Positions 9,323 through 17,580 of a DNA stretch of 64,000 bases are shown here, in pieces. How positions within the stretch are numbered: position 1 is the first letter of the stretch; each line of letters opens with the position of its first letter. A model generated the notes under the pieces. That model made no database searches. It was not told the DNA's origin and saw only the letters and a program-made list of their open reading frames with translations. The translations under genes were made by a program, and so were the position numbers. Origin of the DNA: an uncultured SAR116 cluster alpha proteobacterium (lineage in GTDB: Bacteria; Pseudomonadota; Alphaproteobacteria; Puniceispirillales; Puniceispirillaceae); the NCBI GenBank assembly GCA_902578815.1, contig CACHEI010000001.1, forward strand, positions 1 through 64,000, given 5' to 3'.

Positions 9323-9867
9323 TATTTCAACTCCTTGCGGTAATAGAAACCAGAAACAAAATAGCCATTGACACGCGCATAGAAATCATTGGTGGCATAG
9401 CGGGTAAAACCGCGCGCCTCAAAAGACTGAATGGCTCGATCCTGCGTTGACCGGACATCAAGATTGATCATCGAAAAACCCTCAGACTTGGCGAGCGCCT
9501 CAGATTCAGCCACGATCATCTGGGCAAGGCCATGACCCCGTGCCCAGGGCGCAATGAAGAAAGTGGTCAATTGGCAAGTGAAGGCCTGTGCCTCATTGTT
9601 GCGGGGTGGTCGTAGAATCTGGCAACTGCCAGCAATAACCTTGTCCAGACGCGCTACAATGAGGTGGCGTTCCGGGATCATCAGAACCCCGCGCCAGTAA
9701 TCCTCCATAACAGATTTTGGCGGTGGCGACAGCCAGCCAAAACCTCCCCCAGACATGATCGCCGCTTCTGCCGCTTCACACAATTCATGCAAATCTCCAG
9801 TCGACAGCCGCTCCACCGATTCGATCGACAGTTTAGGAACATGGCCTTTCATTATTTCTCGCGACAT
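9322..9867 (-). CDS. GNAT-family N-acetyltransferase
   Basis: 181-aa acetyl-CoA-dependent transferase. The GNAT core shows TTFFIAPWARGHGLAQMIVAESEALAKSEG, where RGHGLA is the acetyl-CoA pyrophosphate loop (R/Q-x-x-G-x-G/A), then LDVRSTQDRAIQSFEARGFTRY. I place the start at the ATG at 9867 (MSREIMKGH); a TTG nine bases upstream is also in frame. The substrate is unknown. It is coupled to the downstream HIT gene by a one-base overlap. Confidence 0.85.
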   Translation of the reverse strand: MSREIMKGHVPKLSIESVERLSTGDLHELCEAAEAAIMSGGGFGWLSPPPKSVMEDYWRGVLMIPERHLIVARLDKVIAGSCQILRPPRNNEAQAFTCQLTTFFIAPWARGHGLAQMIVAESEALAKSEGFSMINLDVRSTQDRAIQSFEARGFTRYATNDFYARVNGYFVSGFYYRKELK

Positions 9868-9949
9868 AATCCTCAACTCTCCAAGGTCTACACTACCTCA
9901 GTTTCCGTAATATGATTAGATATTGAAAAAAGATCTGTCCATCAATCGT

Positions 9950-10336
9950 TTAACTGGGCGTATCTTGAGATTGGGATAACTGCAATTGACGCTCAACCAT
10001 CTTACTCACCTCATTGCACTGGTCAGGGTTAAGCCAACGAATGTTTTGGGCAAGCAAATTCGCCAAATACACCGCATCGGCACTACATTTTCTGGCATCG
10101 ATAGTTGGTTTTGGATGGGACATGGCCGCCAGGGCCTTTAGGGCCTCAGCGTCATCCCAGATCAGGCCAAGCCATGCACAAATCTGATCGACAAAGGGAC
10201 CGGAAGGGCGGCCACGTGACCCAGTTTCAAGAGCTGAGATATAGGCCTTTGATACCCCAAGGTAATCTGCTTGCTGTTGCTGGGTTAATCCTCGTTCTTC
10301 GCGTAGCACCCGCATTTTCAAGCCAAAGGGCGTCAT
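9950..10336 (-). CDS. XRE-family helix-turn-helix regulator
   Basis: 128-aa protein with a Cro/C1-type HTH at residues 5-60 (LKMRVLREERGLTQQQQADYLGVSKAYISALETGSRGRPS). The C-terminal half is a helical region without a recognised domain. This regulator commonly sits next to the Smr gene in alphaproteobacterial origin-proximal regions. Its ATG overlaps the Smr stop by an ATGA, so the two are translated together. The target genes are unknown. Confidence 0.88.
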   Translation of the reverse strand: MTPFGLKMRVLREERGLTQQQQADYLGVSKAYISALETGSRGRPSGPFVDQICAWLGLIWDDAEALKALAAMSHPKPTIDARKCSADAVYLANLLAQNIRWLNPDQCNEVSKMVERQLQLSQSQDTPS

Positions 10337-10899
10337 TTTGATGGCCGTGCACGGCGCAGCAAAACATAGATGGCTCCAGAGCCACCATCCCTTGGTGTGG
10401 CGTTTGAAAGGGCTAAGACAACGTTACCAAGTGGCGGCTGTTTTAACCAAACCGGCACATGACGGCGCAGGACACCCTCGCCGCGGACACCCTTGCCGGT
10501 GATCACAAGGACACAGCGATGACCAAAGCTCGCAGAACTCTGAATAAACGCGCGCAGTCTTATCTCGGCCTGCGCCGCATTATATCCATGTAAATCAAGT
10601 CTAGCCTCAACCGGTAGATCGCCTCTGGAAAGTTTTCGCCTTGTTGTTTTGTCGAGACCGGCATGGTCGCCCTCACGCAGATCAATTGGCAAAGCTTTTG
10701 CAGACAATGACAGGCTTGTACCTATTTCTGATGACACTGTCCCGCCTGTCATCTTACGCGGTGGTGAGTTCTTGCGATTAATCGGAGGCTTTTTTATCCC
10801 ACCAGAGTAGCGGACAGATCTCAGCGGATTGATCTGGCTGGTAACAGTCTCCCAGAGCCATTTATCATCCTCAGACTTGCCATGATCCTTTTTTCGCAT
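10333..10899 (-). CDS. Smr/MutS2-type domain protein
   Basis: 188-aa protein with a C-terminal Smr domain, a nuclease-like fold found at the end of MutS2. The signature is RLDLHGYNAAQAEIRLRAFI (LDxHG motif, about residue 101) followed by CVLVITGKG and GGSGAIYVLLRR. The N-terminal 95 residues are basic and low in complexity. Stand-alone alphaproteobacterial Smr proteins have this layout. Only 21 bases separate it from the Tim44-like gene upstream, where an mltA gene commonly sits in relatives. Confidence 0.88.
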   Translation of the reverse strand: MRKKDHGKSEDDKWLWETVTSQINPLRSVRYSGGIKKPPINRKNSPPRKMTGGTVSSEIGTSLSLSAKALPIDLREGDHAGLDKTTRRKLSRGDLPVEARLDLHGYNAAQAEIRLRAFIQSSASFGHRCVLVITGKGVRGEGVLRRHVPVWLKQPPLGNVVLALSNATPRDGGSGAIYVLLRRARPSK

Positions 10900-10920
10900 G
10901 GTTTTTCTGCATCCCGACTG

Positions 10921-11556
10921 CTAGGCCTCATCCTCTGGAATTTCGGTTTCAGCAAGTTTCCAATTGGGATCAGCCAGCGTCAGATCGCGCTCAAAAGTCC
11001 AAATATCAACAAGATCCAGCTTTCCAGTTCCCTCGTCCTCTATCACATTGTCACCCTCATCAGTGATAGTGCGTGTCTGGACCGAATGAAAATCAACTGT
11101 GATTGACGCGATGTTTTCAGAAACCTGTACGTTAAGAATGCTAACATGCGATATATCTTCGATCTTAATCGTTAGTGTTTCACGGTCGCTCACACGCTGA
11201 TGGATAGATTGGGTGAAGCTCTGTAATAAATCATAGGACAGCAAACGCTTAAGCTGCGCCAGATCACCCTCAGCATAAGCAGACAGGATCATGCCAAACG
11301 CAGCCTTTGCCCCGTCCAAAAACTGAGTTTCAGAGAAAGAGGGATCAGCCCGTCGCAGCACGTCCATACCGTAGCCATCATTGGCCACCGCCTTTGGATC
11401 GGACCGAATCGGTATTGGCTTCTGCCCAAATCTCTCGGTCGTTTCCTTACCACGGGTCGAATCTTCATAACCTGTTTTCTGTCCAAGAACTGACCGGAGC
11501 CTGAGGACCAGCAACACTGCGATCACCGCGAAAATTAGAATGTCAATGAACGGCAC
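10921..11556 (-). CDS. Tim44-like domain membrane protein
   Basis: Inner-membrane-anchored protein of the bacterial Tim44 family, a relative of mitochondrial Tim44. One N-terminal membrane segment (FIDILIFAVIAVLLVLRLRSVLG) is followed by a linker, then the Tim44 domain from about residue 80 (FLDGAKAAFGMILSAYAEGDLAQLKRLLSYDLLQSF). I use the GTG at 11556, preceded by a GGGGA Shine-Dalgarno at good spacing, rather than the TTG 18 bases upstream. It is divergent from fxsA, which is its usual position in alphaproteobacteria. Confidence 0.88.
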   Translation of the reverse strand: MPFIDILIFAVIAVLLVLRLRSVLGQKTGYEDSTRGKETTERFGQKPIPIRSDPKAVANDGYGMDVLRRADPSFSETQFLDGAKAAFGMILSAYAEGDLAQLKRLLSYDLLQSFTQSIHQRVSDRETLTIKIEDISHVSILNVQVSENIASITVDFHSVQTRTITDEGDNVIEDEGTGKLDLVDIWTFERDLTLADPNWKLAETEIPEDEA

Positions 11557-11708
11557 GTTGTTCCCCTGCGTCAACTAACTCAGATGAGGGTATATGGTTA
11601 TTGTTTACACAAATATCTAGCATAATACGGTCATTCGACCTATTTAATTTAACATCACCCCATCATACACCACTTATACTTGAAAAATATCAACAAAGAG
11701 GAAACCTG

Positions 11709-12224
11709 ATGGGCCTGCTCATTTTACTCGTTATCATCTTCTGGGGATGGGCAGAGGTCACGGCATTTATCATCATTGGCGGTGAAATTGGCGGCCTTCT
11801 GGCTCTCATCGGCGTATTTTTGACTGCGGTGGTGGGACTATCGTTAATGAGAAGTCAGGCTTCGACTGTCTTAGACAGCCTCAAACAGCAAGTCACGCGC
11901 GGTGAGACACCTCTTGCTGCAGTGGCTGAGAGCGTGTCTTTGCTCATCGGTGGCGTTTTAATGCTGATACCCGGATATGTCACTGACGGGCTTGGCCTGT
12001 TGTTATTTGTGCCTGGGCTGCGGACAGTCGTCGGGCTTGCAATAATGAGTCAGCTCTTCAAAAGCGCACAGTTTCGCAAGTTCGCGGGAACCAGTGGTTC
12101 CAACGTTCACTTTGGATTTGCCCGCCCTCGATGGTCCTATCAAAAAAGTTATGATGACACCATCATTGAAGGTGAGGCAGAGGAGAAACCAGAGGACCCC
12201 AGCAGCCTACCCCGGGCGAGGTAG
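11709..12224 (+). CDS. fxsA: FxsA-family membrane protein
   Basis: 171-aa integral membrane protein (LLILLVIIFWGWAEVTAFIIIGGEIGGLLALIGVFLTAVVG) with the conserved LLLIPGYVTDGLGLLLFVP-like stretch (here GGVLMLIPGYVTDGLGLLLFVPGLR) near residue 95. The E. coli homologue relieves F exclusion of phage T7; the cellular role is unclear. The start is the ATG at 11709, with AGAGGAA just upstream; the frame is open for 36 more codons with no similarity. It is followed by secB after 108 bases. Confidence 0.88.
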   Translation: MGLLILLVIIFWGWAEVTAFIIIGGEIGGLLALIGVFLTAVVGLSLMRSQASTVLDSLKQQVTRGETPLAAVAESVSLLIGGVLMLIPGYVTDGLGLLLFVPGLRTVVGLAIMSQLFKSAQFRKFAGTSGSNVHFGFARPRWSYQKSYDDTIIEGEAEEKPEDPSSLPRAR

Positions 12225-12332
12225 TCATCAACCCAAGCATCAGTCCAGGGAATTGCTGTGCGCTTGCCGCAAAAGTCCAATCCATGCTATGTCGCTGGCA
12301 ATTAGGTTCTGGTGCCCGAAGGAGGCCGTCTA

Positions 12333-12839
12333 ATGAGTGAAAATAACAATGAGGGCAAATTGTCTGACACGAAGCAGAACGGTGAGCCGGCTGCCAGCCG
12401 GCAGCTCGTCGTCCATGCCCAATACATCAAGGATCTCTCTTTTGAGAGTCCAAACGCGCCAGAAATTCTCATGGAATCCCCAAACCAGCCCGATGTCGAG
12501 ATTACGGTAAATGTCGGTGCACAGTCGCTTGGCGACTCTCAATTCGAGGTTCTGCTCAGTATAGGTGCAAAGGCCAAAGCCCATGACAAGGCGCTATTTC
12601 TTGTCGAACTGACCTATGCCGGCATCGTTTCCTGTCCGAATAGTGCGTCCGAAGACGTCAACTCGATAGTGATGATTGAGGCGCCACGATTGTTGTTTCC
12701 ATTCGCTCGCGCTATCGTTTCCGATGTCACACGCGATGGTGGTTTCATGCCACTGAACATCCAGCCTGTCGATTTCGTTGCCGTCTATCAGCATAATCTT
12801 GCTAAGCAGCAAGAAGCCGCGTCCAAGACTAATCAATAG
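12333..12839 (+). CDS. secB: Protein-export chaperone SecB
   Basis: 168-aa tetrameric cytosolic chaperone that holds preproteins unfolded and passes them to SecA. Conserved features are QYIKDLSFESPNAPEI near residue 28, VNVGAQSLGDSQFEVLLSI, and the C-terminal block PRLLFPFARAIVSDVTRDGGFMPLNIQPVDFVAVY. The start is the ATG at 12333, seven bases after AAGGAGG. It converges on dnaQ. Confidence 0.96.
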   Translation: MSENNNEGKLSDTKQNGEPAASRQLVVHAQYIKDLSFESPNAPEILMESPNQPDVEITVNVGAQSLGDSQFEVLLSIGAKAKAHDKALFLVELTYAGIVSCPNSASEDVNSIVMIEAPRLLFPFARAIVSDVTRDGGFMPLNIQPVDFVAVYQHNLAKQQEAASKTNQ

Positions 12840-12873
12840 GCAGCTAATCACGAGATGATTGCTCGGCTCGCGC

Positions 12874-13584
12874 TCAGCGTTTCCAGATTGGGTCTTCGAT
12901 TTTTTTCAGAAAATTCTCATGCGCTGATGATTCAGCCTCTGTCGGCAAGTGGGGTCTGGAGAACCGGGCAGCACCACGTTGAATACTGAAGCCTGACTGG
13001 TCCGGGAGGGAATCAATGGCTGGCTGGCGCCCGTGGTGTTTGGTCCGCGCTTCATCAAGCGACAAATTTTGCTGGCGGCCACCAAGCAATTCGATATAGA
13101 CTTCGGTCAGCAAATCAGCATCAACAAGCGCACCGTGCAGATCCCGATGGCTGTTGTTGATTTCAAAGCGTCGACAAAGCGCATTTAAATTGACCTGAGC
13201 CCCTGGAAATTTCTTTCTTGCAATGGCCAGTGTATCGACAACGCGTGACATCGGATATTCCGGCAAAGCGAGACGCGCAAGCTCCGCGTTGATAAACGCG
13301 ATGTCGAAACTGGCATTATGGATCACCATCCTATCATCACCAACAAATTGCATAAATTGTTCGGCAATGTCGGCAAAGACCGGCTTGTCGGCAAGAAACT
13401 CCAGGCTAATCCCATGGACGGCAAAGGCGCCCTCCTCAATGCTACGCTCCGGGTTAATATAAAGATGTAATTTTTTGCCGGTAGGCGTGTGGTTAACCAG
13501 CTCCAATGCCCCGATCTCGATGATGCGATGGCCATCTGCCGCACTTATTCCTGTTGTTTCTGTATCAAGAACAATCTCACGCAT
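12874..13584 (-). CDS. dnaQ: DNA polymerase III epsilon subunit (proofreading exonuclease)
   Basis: 3'-5' proofreading exonuclease of the replicative polymerase. The DEDDh motifs are visible: Exo I VLDTETTGISAADGHRIIEIGA at the N-terminus, Exo II VIHNASFDIAFINAEL near residue 95, and Exo III HRDLHGALVDADLLTEVY near 150. The ATG at 13584 is used; a TTG precedes it directly. The 236-aa length is normal. The gene ends the leftward ppsR-maf-coaE-dnaQ set on one arm of the origin. Confidence 0.95.
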   Translation of the reverse strand: MREIVLDTETTGISAADGHRIIEIGALELVNHTPTGKKLHLYINPERSIEEGAFAVHGISLEFLADKPVFADIAEQFMQFVGDDRMVIHNASFDIAFINAELARLALPEYPMSRVVDTLAIARKKFPGAQVNLNALCRRFEINNSHRDLHGALVDADLLTEVYIELLGGRQQNLSLDEARTKHHGRQPAIDSLPDQSGFSIQRGAARFSRPHLPTEAESSAHENFLKKIEDPIWKR

Positions 13585-13626
13585 CAATGTCTACCTTTCC
13601 TCTCATCACAACACCAAACCACACGC

Positions 13627-14220
13627 TCAGTCCAGTATCTGATCAAGCCAAACAAACAGTTTTTGGCGCGTTGTAGCCAAATTCGTTCCCGTGTCGAGGA
13701 CAAAATCAGCCCGGTCTACTTTTTCGCTGAGTGACATTTGACTATTCAGAATTCCTGCCAATTTTTCACCTGTCATGCCGTCTCTGGCGAGAGCCCGTTC
13801 CTGCTGGATTTCAGCTGGTACAGTGGTAACAACAACTAGATCACAAAGATCATCTGCTCCAGTCTCAAACAGCAAAGGGACGTCAAGTACCACCATCTGC
13901 GCACAGTTCTGTCGCTGCCGCGCTAGAAACGCCGCACGGTCTCGGGCGACAAGGGGATGAAGTATTTGCTCAAGTTTCTGACGGCCCACCTCATTCCTGA
14001 ACACATAGTGCCCAAGCAAATTACGGTTGATGGATCCATCTTCACGCAGAACCTCTTCGCCAAAAATCGCGCAAATCTCGGCCACTGCCGGTCCCGCACC
14101 ACTCATGTGATGATGCACGCTACGGTCGGCATCGAAAACAACGATGCCCCGCTCACGAAACAGATCAGCTGTCGTCGATTTTCCCGTGGCAATTCCCCCG
14201 GTTAGGCCAACCACAATCAT
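13627..14220 (-). CDS. coaE: Dephospho-CoA kinase
   Basis: Last step of coenzyme A synthesis, phosphorylating dephospho-CoA. The P-loop GLTGGIATGKST is at residues 5-16, followed by VVFDADRSVH, HPLVARDR and VLDVPLLFETGADDL. The start is the ATG at 14220; the 28 codons before it belong to overlapping maf. coaE and maf overlap by four bases. In several relatives aroE stands between maf and coaE, and here it is absent. Confidence 0.95.
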   Translation of the reverse strand: MIVVGLTGGIATGKSTTADLFRERGIVVFDADRSVHHHMSGAGPAVAEICAIFGEEVLREDGSINRNLLGHYVFRNEVGRQKLEQILHPLVARDRAAFLARQRQNCAQMVVLDVPLLFETGADDLCDLVVVTTVPAEIQQERALARDGMTGEKLAGILNSQMSLSEKVDRADFVLDTGTNLATTRQKLFVWLDQILD

Positions 14221-14837
14221 TTCCGCCCCCGCATTGCCAGCCCGTGAGTACGCAGGAAGGCCAGGACCTGCAAAAGAGGTAGGCCAAGCACCACATAAGA
14301 GCAACCTTTGATGCTGCTAAACAGATGAGCACCCAACCCCTCAATCTGGTAAGAACCGGGGCTGGAGAACGCGACATCACCAATGGCTAGCAAATAATCA
14401 TCGATGAACTCATCTGAAAGTTGCCGCATTGTCATCGCCGATGTTTCAATATGATGCCAGATCCGCTCTCCATCTCGATAGATCACAGCGGCGGTCACCA
14501 GCTGATGTAACTTTCCAGACAGTAGCCGCAATTGCGTCGCAGCCATCTCATGATCCCTTGGTTTGCCCAGAATTTGGTTCTCACACACAAGAACCTGATC
14601 AGCGCCAAGGACAAAACCCGATGGGTGGTCGCCATTGTCATGCGACACCTTGCGCGCTTTCATATCTGCAAGCATGACAGCTATATCCCCCGTCAGCATC
14701 GACGAGGCTGTGGCCGAAGCGCGTAAGCCTTCCTCATCAACATGTGCCGCACGTGCAATGAAACAAATGCCGGCGTTATCCAGCATCTTCTGGCGAGTTG
14801 GGCTTTGTGACGCAAGAACAAGCGCCCCCTTTGGCAA
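14217..14837 (-). CDS. Maf/YceF-type nucleotide pyrophosphatase
   Basis: Maf-family nucleoside triphosphate pyrophosphatase. It has LVLASQSPTRQKML at the N-terminus, the GADQVLVCENQILGKPRD motif, and AFSSPGSYQIEGLGAHLFSSIKG. I favour the TTG at 14837 (reading PKGALVLASQSP), because AAGGAG lies eight bases upstream, over the ATG at 14855, which lacks a Shine-Dalgarno site. Substrate specificity (YhdE-like dTTP/UTP versus YceF-like 7-methyl-GTP) cannot be settled by eye. It is downstream of ppsR and overlaps coaE. Confidence 0.9.
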   Translation of the reverse strand: MPKGALVLASQSPTRQKMLDNAGICFIARAAHVDEEGLRASATASSMLTGDIAVMLADMKARKVSHDNGDHPSGFVLGADQVLVCENQILGKPRDHEMAATQLRLLSGKLHQLVTAAVIYRDGERIWHHIETSAMTMRQLSDEFIDDYLLAIGDVAFSSPGSYQIEGLGAHLFSSIKGCSYVVLGLPLLQVLAFLRTHGLAMRGRK

Positions 14838-14859
14838 TGAAAAATCTCCTTGCATGCCG

Positions 14860-15687
14860 CTATTGCTGACCTTCGTTCCAGGTTGTGTGGAGCTGAATAA
14901 TCGCTGCAGCGGTTTCCTCAACCGACCGTCGAGTGACATTAATCACCGGCCACTGGTTTTGGGTGAAGAGCCGGCGCGCCTGACGCACCTCCTCAGTAAT
15001 GGCCTGTAAATCGGCATAACCCTTATTGGCAGCGTCAGACATTGCAATCTGCCGGGTACGTCGAATGACACTCAACCGTTTTGGATCATTGGTCAGCCCA
15101 ACGACAAGTATGTTCAAACCATCAAGATGGTGGATTGGGAACGGAATTCCGGGAACCAACGCATAATTGGCAACTTTGTATCCGCGGTGGGCAAGATACA
15201 TTGAAGTTGGCGTCTTTGAGGTACGTGATACGCCAACAAGTAGAATATCTGCATCCTTCAAGGCTCCCATATTAATCCCATCATCATGACTGACGGCAAA
15301 ATCTATTGCTGATATTCGTCGGTAATAGTCACTATCCAGCTGCCGCTGGCTACCAGGCTTGTTCTGCGAGTTCTGACCGAGAACGGTGCCGAATAAATTG
15401 ACCACCGGATCGAGTACTGAAACGTGTGGTACTTGCAGAGTTCTACATTTTTCTTCAATCCGACTCCGCAACTCAACGTCAAGAATGCTCATTAATAGAA
15501 TTCCGAGGTTTCGCTCAAGACTATTAAAAATGACTTCGAGATGCTGCTCACTGCGCACCAATGTCCAGACATGCTCAATCGTTTTGACGGCAGGGAACTG
15601 CGCCAGACAAGCCCGCGAGATCTGATGAACTGTCTCACCTGTTGAATCAGATACGAGATGAATGTGAATTTTTTGTGACGCTTTCAT
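14860..15687 (-). CDS. Kinase-pyrophosphorylase (PEP synthase/PPDK regulatory protein, DUF299)
   Basis: Bifunctional ADP-dependent kinase and phosphate-dependent pyrophosphorylase that switches PEP synthase or pyruvate phosphate dikinase off and on. The protein (275 aa from the ATG at 15687) starts IHLVSDSTGETVHQISRACLAQF, has the P-loop-like LVGVSRTSKTPTSMYLA near residue 155, and GLTNDPKRLSVIRRTR. This is the gene called RP001 in Rickettsia and CC_0001 in Caulobacter, which borders the chromosomal origin opposite hemE. It has that same position here. Confidence 0.93.
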   Translation of the reverse strand: MKASQKIHIHLVSDSTGETVHQISRACLAQFPAVKTIEHVWTLVRSEQHLEVIFNSLERNLGILLMSILDVELRSRIEEKCRTLQVPHVSVLDPVVNLFGTVLGQNSQNKPGSQRQLDSDYYRRISAIDFAVSHDDGINMGALKDADILLVGVSRTSKTPTSMYLAHRGYKVANYALVPGIPFPIHHLDGLNILVVGLTNDPKRLSVIRRTRQIAMSDAANKGYADLQAITEEVRQARRLFTQNQWPVINVTRRSVEETAAAIIQLHTTWNEGQQ

Positions 15688-15852
15688 CCGCAAAAATTAT
15701 CGTCTCAACACCACCTTGTCATCCCAATTCATCACCTACAGAATTCTTCTCCTTTATGAGCCACAACCGGTACGCGAACAAAAACGGTAAAAGCCGGGAA
15801 TAAATCGCAGCCCTCCGGGGATGAATTTCCAGTGGCTCGGAAGCCGCTCAAC

Positions 15853-15861
15853 TTATCCTCA
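15853..15861 (+). promoter_or_regulatory. Possible weak DnaA box in oriC
   Basis: TTATCCTCA, one mismatch from TTATCCACA, in the left half of the origin region. A related TTATCCTCT lies on the minus strand at 15969-15977. Confidence 0.5.
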
Positions 15862-15980
15862 TCAGCACAGTAATTTCAAAATTGTGGGTAAAAAATTTCA
15901 TGACTAATTTGTAATTTTACGGAAACTTCCTATCTCATTGAAAAACTTCGCTACTTAATGCTGAAAAAAGAGGATAAGGC

Positions 15981-15989
15981 TGTGAATAA
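15981..15989 (-). promoter_or_regulatory. Near-consensus DnaA box in oriC
   Basis: On the minus strand the site reads TTATTCACA, one base from the consensus and a known functional variant. It lies 26 bases from the perfect box and in the opposite orientation. Confidence 0.7.
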
Positions 15990-16014
15990 GTAACCATGTA
16001 CAAGGCAAGCAATG

Positions 16015-16023
16015 TTATCCACA
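16015..16023 (+). promoter_or_regulatory. Consensus DnaA box in oriC
   Basis: TTATCCACA, an exact match to the strong DnaA-binding R-box consensus. It is immediately followed by the AT-rich stretch leading into hemE. Confidence 0.85.
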
Positions 16024-16081
16024 AGCACTACATATACATCTACTTATCTATACTAATATTTATATAGTTTGTGAGATTGAA

Positions 16082-17110
16082 ATGACGTCATCTGCATTCA
16101 TGAACACTCTAGCTGGTAAAAAGACTACACAAACACCAATCTGGGTAATGCGCCAGGCGGGTCGCTATCTTACTGAATATCGTGCAGTCAGACAGAACCA
16201 GAAAGATTTCATTTCCTTTTGCCTCAATCCCGAAAAAGCCAGTGAAGTAACCTTACAGCCAATTAAACGCTTTGATTTTGATGCGGCAATCATTTTTTCT
16301 GATATCCTAATGTTACCTTGGGCCCTGGATAGAAATGTCCATTTCATAACAGGAGCTGGCCCGAGATTGACACCTCTATCTTTAGATACAAATCTCGATG
16401 ATAAATTGCTTGATCAAATTGAGAAACGACTTAGCCCGGTGGGTAGAGCCATTGAACTAACGAGATTAAGTCTATCCGTAAACAAGCCCCTGATCGGTTT
16501 TGCAGGCGCTCCCTGGACAGTAATCACTTATATGATTGAGGGTGGGTCATCACGCGATTTTGCTGAGACAAGGCAGTGGCTCTGGTTAAACCCAAAAGAA
16601 TTTGAAGCACTTTTTGATTATATGACGCAGGCAACAATAAATTTCCTGAGCATACAAGCAAGATCCGGTGCTGATGTTTTAATGTTATTTGATAGCTGGG
16701 CAAGTGCAGTACCGGCAGAACGACGTGACCAGTTTATCGTCGCACCAGTCCGAAAGATTGTGCGTGCTTTGCGGGAGCAAGGTAACAAACAACCAATCAT
16801 AGGTTTTCCAAAAGGTATTGGTGAAGGGATCATTGCCTATTCAGAAAAGGCAGAAATTGACGCCCTAGCAATAGATCACATGGCTGACGCAGAATGGGTT
16901 GACAAAGTTCTGCCGGAAAACATGCCGGTTCAAGGTAATCTAGACCCTTTGAGTTTACTGACCGGTGGCTCTCAAATGATGAATTCAATTGACTACATAC
17001 TTGATAGTTTCAAGGATCGGCCGCATATCTTCAATCTCGGCCATGGGATCACACCGCTTACGCCCATCGCAAACGTTGAACAGATGGTTCAACAGGTAAG
17101 AAAGTCGTAA
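16082..17110 (+). CDS. hemE: Uroporphyrinogen decarboxylase
   Basis: Decarboxylates uroporphyrinogen III to coproporphyrinogen III in heme synthesis. The 342-aa protein has the N-terminal signature PIWVMRQAGRYLTEYRA, FDFDAAIIFSDILMLP, GFAGAPWTVITYMIEGG, and the C-terminal FNLGHGITPLTP motif. Its ATG abuts the AT-rich edge of oriC, so its promoter must lie within the origin, as in Caulobacter. Only one base separates its stop from hemJ, giving a two-gene heme unit. Its base composition is more AT-rich than that of most neighbours. Confidence 0.97.
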   Translation: MTSSAFMNTLAGKKTTQTPIWVMRQAGRYLTEYRAVRQNQKDFISFCLNPEKASEVTLQPIKRFDFDAAIIFSDILMLPWALDRNVHFITGAGPRLTPLSLDTNLDDKLLDQIEKRLSPVGRAIELTRLSLSVNKPLIGFAGAPWTVITYMIEGGSSRDFAETRQWLWLNPKEFEALFDYMTQATINFLSIQARSGADVLMLFDSWASAVPAERRDQFIVAPVRKIVRALREQGNKQPIIGFPKGIGEGIIAYSEKAEIDALAIDHMADAEWVDKVLPENMPVQGNLDPLSLLTGGSQMMNSIDYILDSFKDRPHIFNLGHGITPLTPIANVEQMVQQVRKS

Positions 17111-17111
17111 A

Positions 17112-17540
17112 ATGGGTTATGAATATATCAAGGCGCTCCATCTGATTTCAGTGATAAGCTGGATGATTGGGTTACTTTATCTGCCACGCCTTTATGTTTA
17201 TCACGCAGATACTGATATAGGATCAGTGCGAGCTGAAACTTTCAAGGTCATGGAACGGCGGTTGCTAAGGGCAATCATGAACCCAGCAATGATTTTAACA
17301 TTCGGTTTTGGTATCTGGCTCCTTGTCCTCAATCCCTATCTGGTATTCGAAGGTTGGATGCATGTTAAGATTTTCTGTGTTCTGCTGATGGCCGCTTGCC
17401 ATGGTAAATTTGCACAAATGCGGCGTCTCTTGGAAAATAATGAAAAGCCACTTTCCTCAAAAAAGTACCGGGTTTGGAACGAGGTCCCAACTGGTTTAAT
17501 GGTGATCATTGTGATTATGGCAGTAGCAAAACCAATTTGA
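17112..17540 (+). CDS. hemJ: Protoporphyrinogen IX oxidase, HemJ type
   Basis: 142-aa inner-membrane enzyme oxidising protoporphyrinogen IX to protoporphyrin IX. It shows four hydrophobic segments (IKALHLISVISWMIGLLYLPRLYVYH; MNPAMILTFGFGIWLLVL; HVKIFCVLLMAACHGKFAQ; EVPTGLMVIIVIMAVAKP) and the conserved histidine in KALHLISVISW that binds heme in this family. It follows hemE directly, a partnership common in alphaproteobacteria, and serves the same pathway. Confidence 0.94.
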   Translation: MGYEYIKALHLISVISWMIGLLYLPRLYVYHADTDIGSVRAETFKVMERRLLRAIMNPAMILTFGFGIWLLVLNPYLVFEGWMHVKIFCVLLMAACHGKFAQMRRLLENNEKPLSSKKYRVWNEVPTGLMVIIVIMAVAKPI

Positions 17541-17550
17541 TTTTGGTTTG

Positions 17551-17578
17551 TTGACATACGCGCCGCAAAGACTAATAC
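17551..17578 (+). promoter_or_regulatory. Putative sigma70-type promoter of rho
   Basis: TTGACA at 17551-17556, a 16-base spacer, then TAATAC at 17573-17578. The -35 is perfect and the -10 partial. It would give an untranslated leader of roughly 85 bases before rho. Confidence 0.5.
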
Positions 17579-17580
17579 TG

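Larger units (their letters stand above)
15688..16081. other. oriC: Chromosomal replication origin (oriC) between ppsR and hemE
   Basis: 394-bp gene-free region in the exact hemE/DUF299 slot that holds the origin in Caulobacter and Rickettsia. It contains a perfect DnaA box TTATCCACA (16015-16023), TTATTCACA on the minus strand (15981-15989), TTATCCTCA (15853-15861), TTATCCTCT on the minus strand (15969-15977), and an AT-rich flank at 16024-16075 suited to unwinding next to the hemE start. Genes on both sides mostly point away from it. I found no GANTC site inside it by eye. The placement is strong; the individual boxes await DnaA binding data. Confidence 0.88.
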
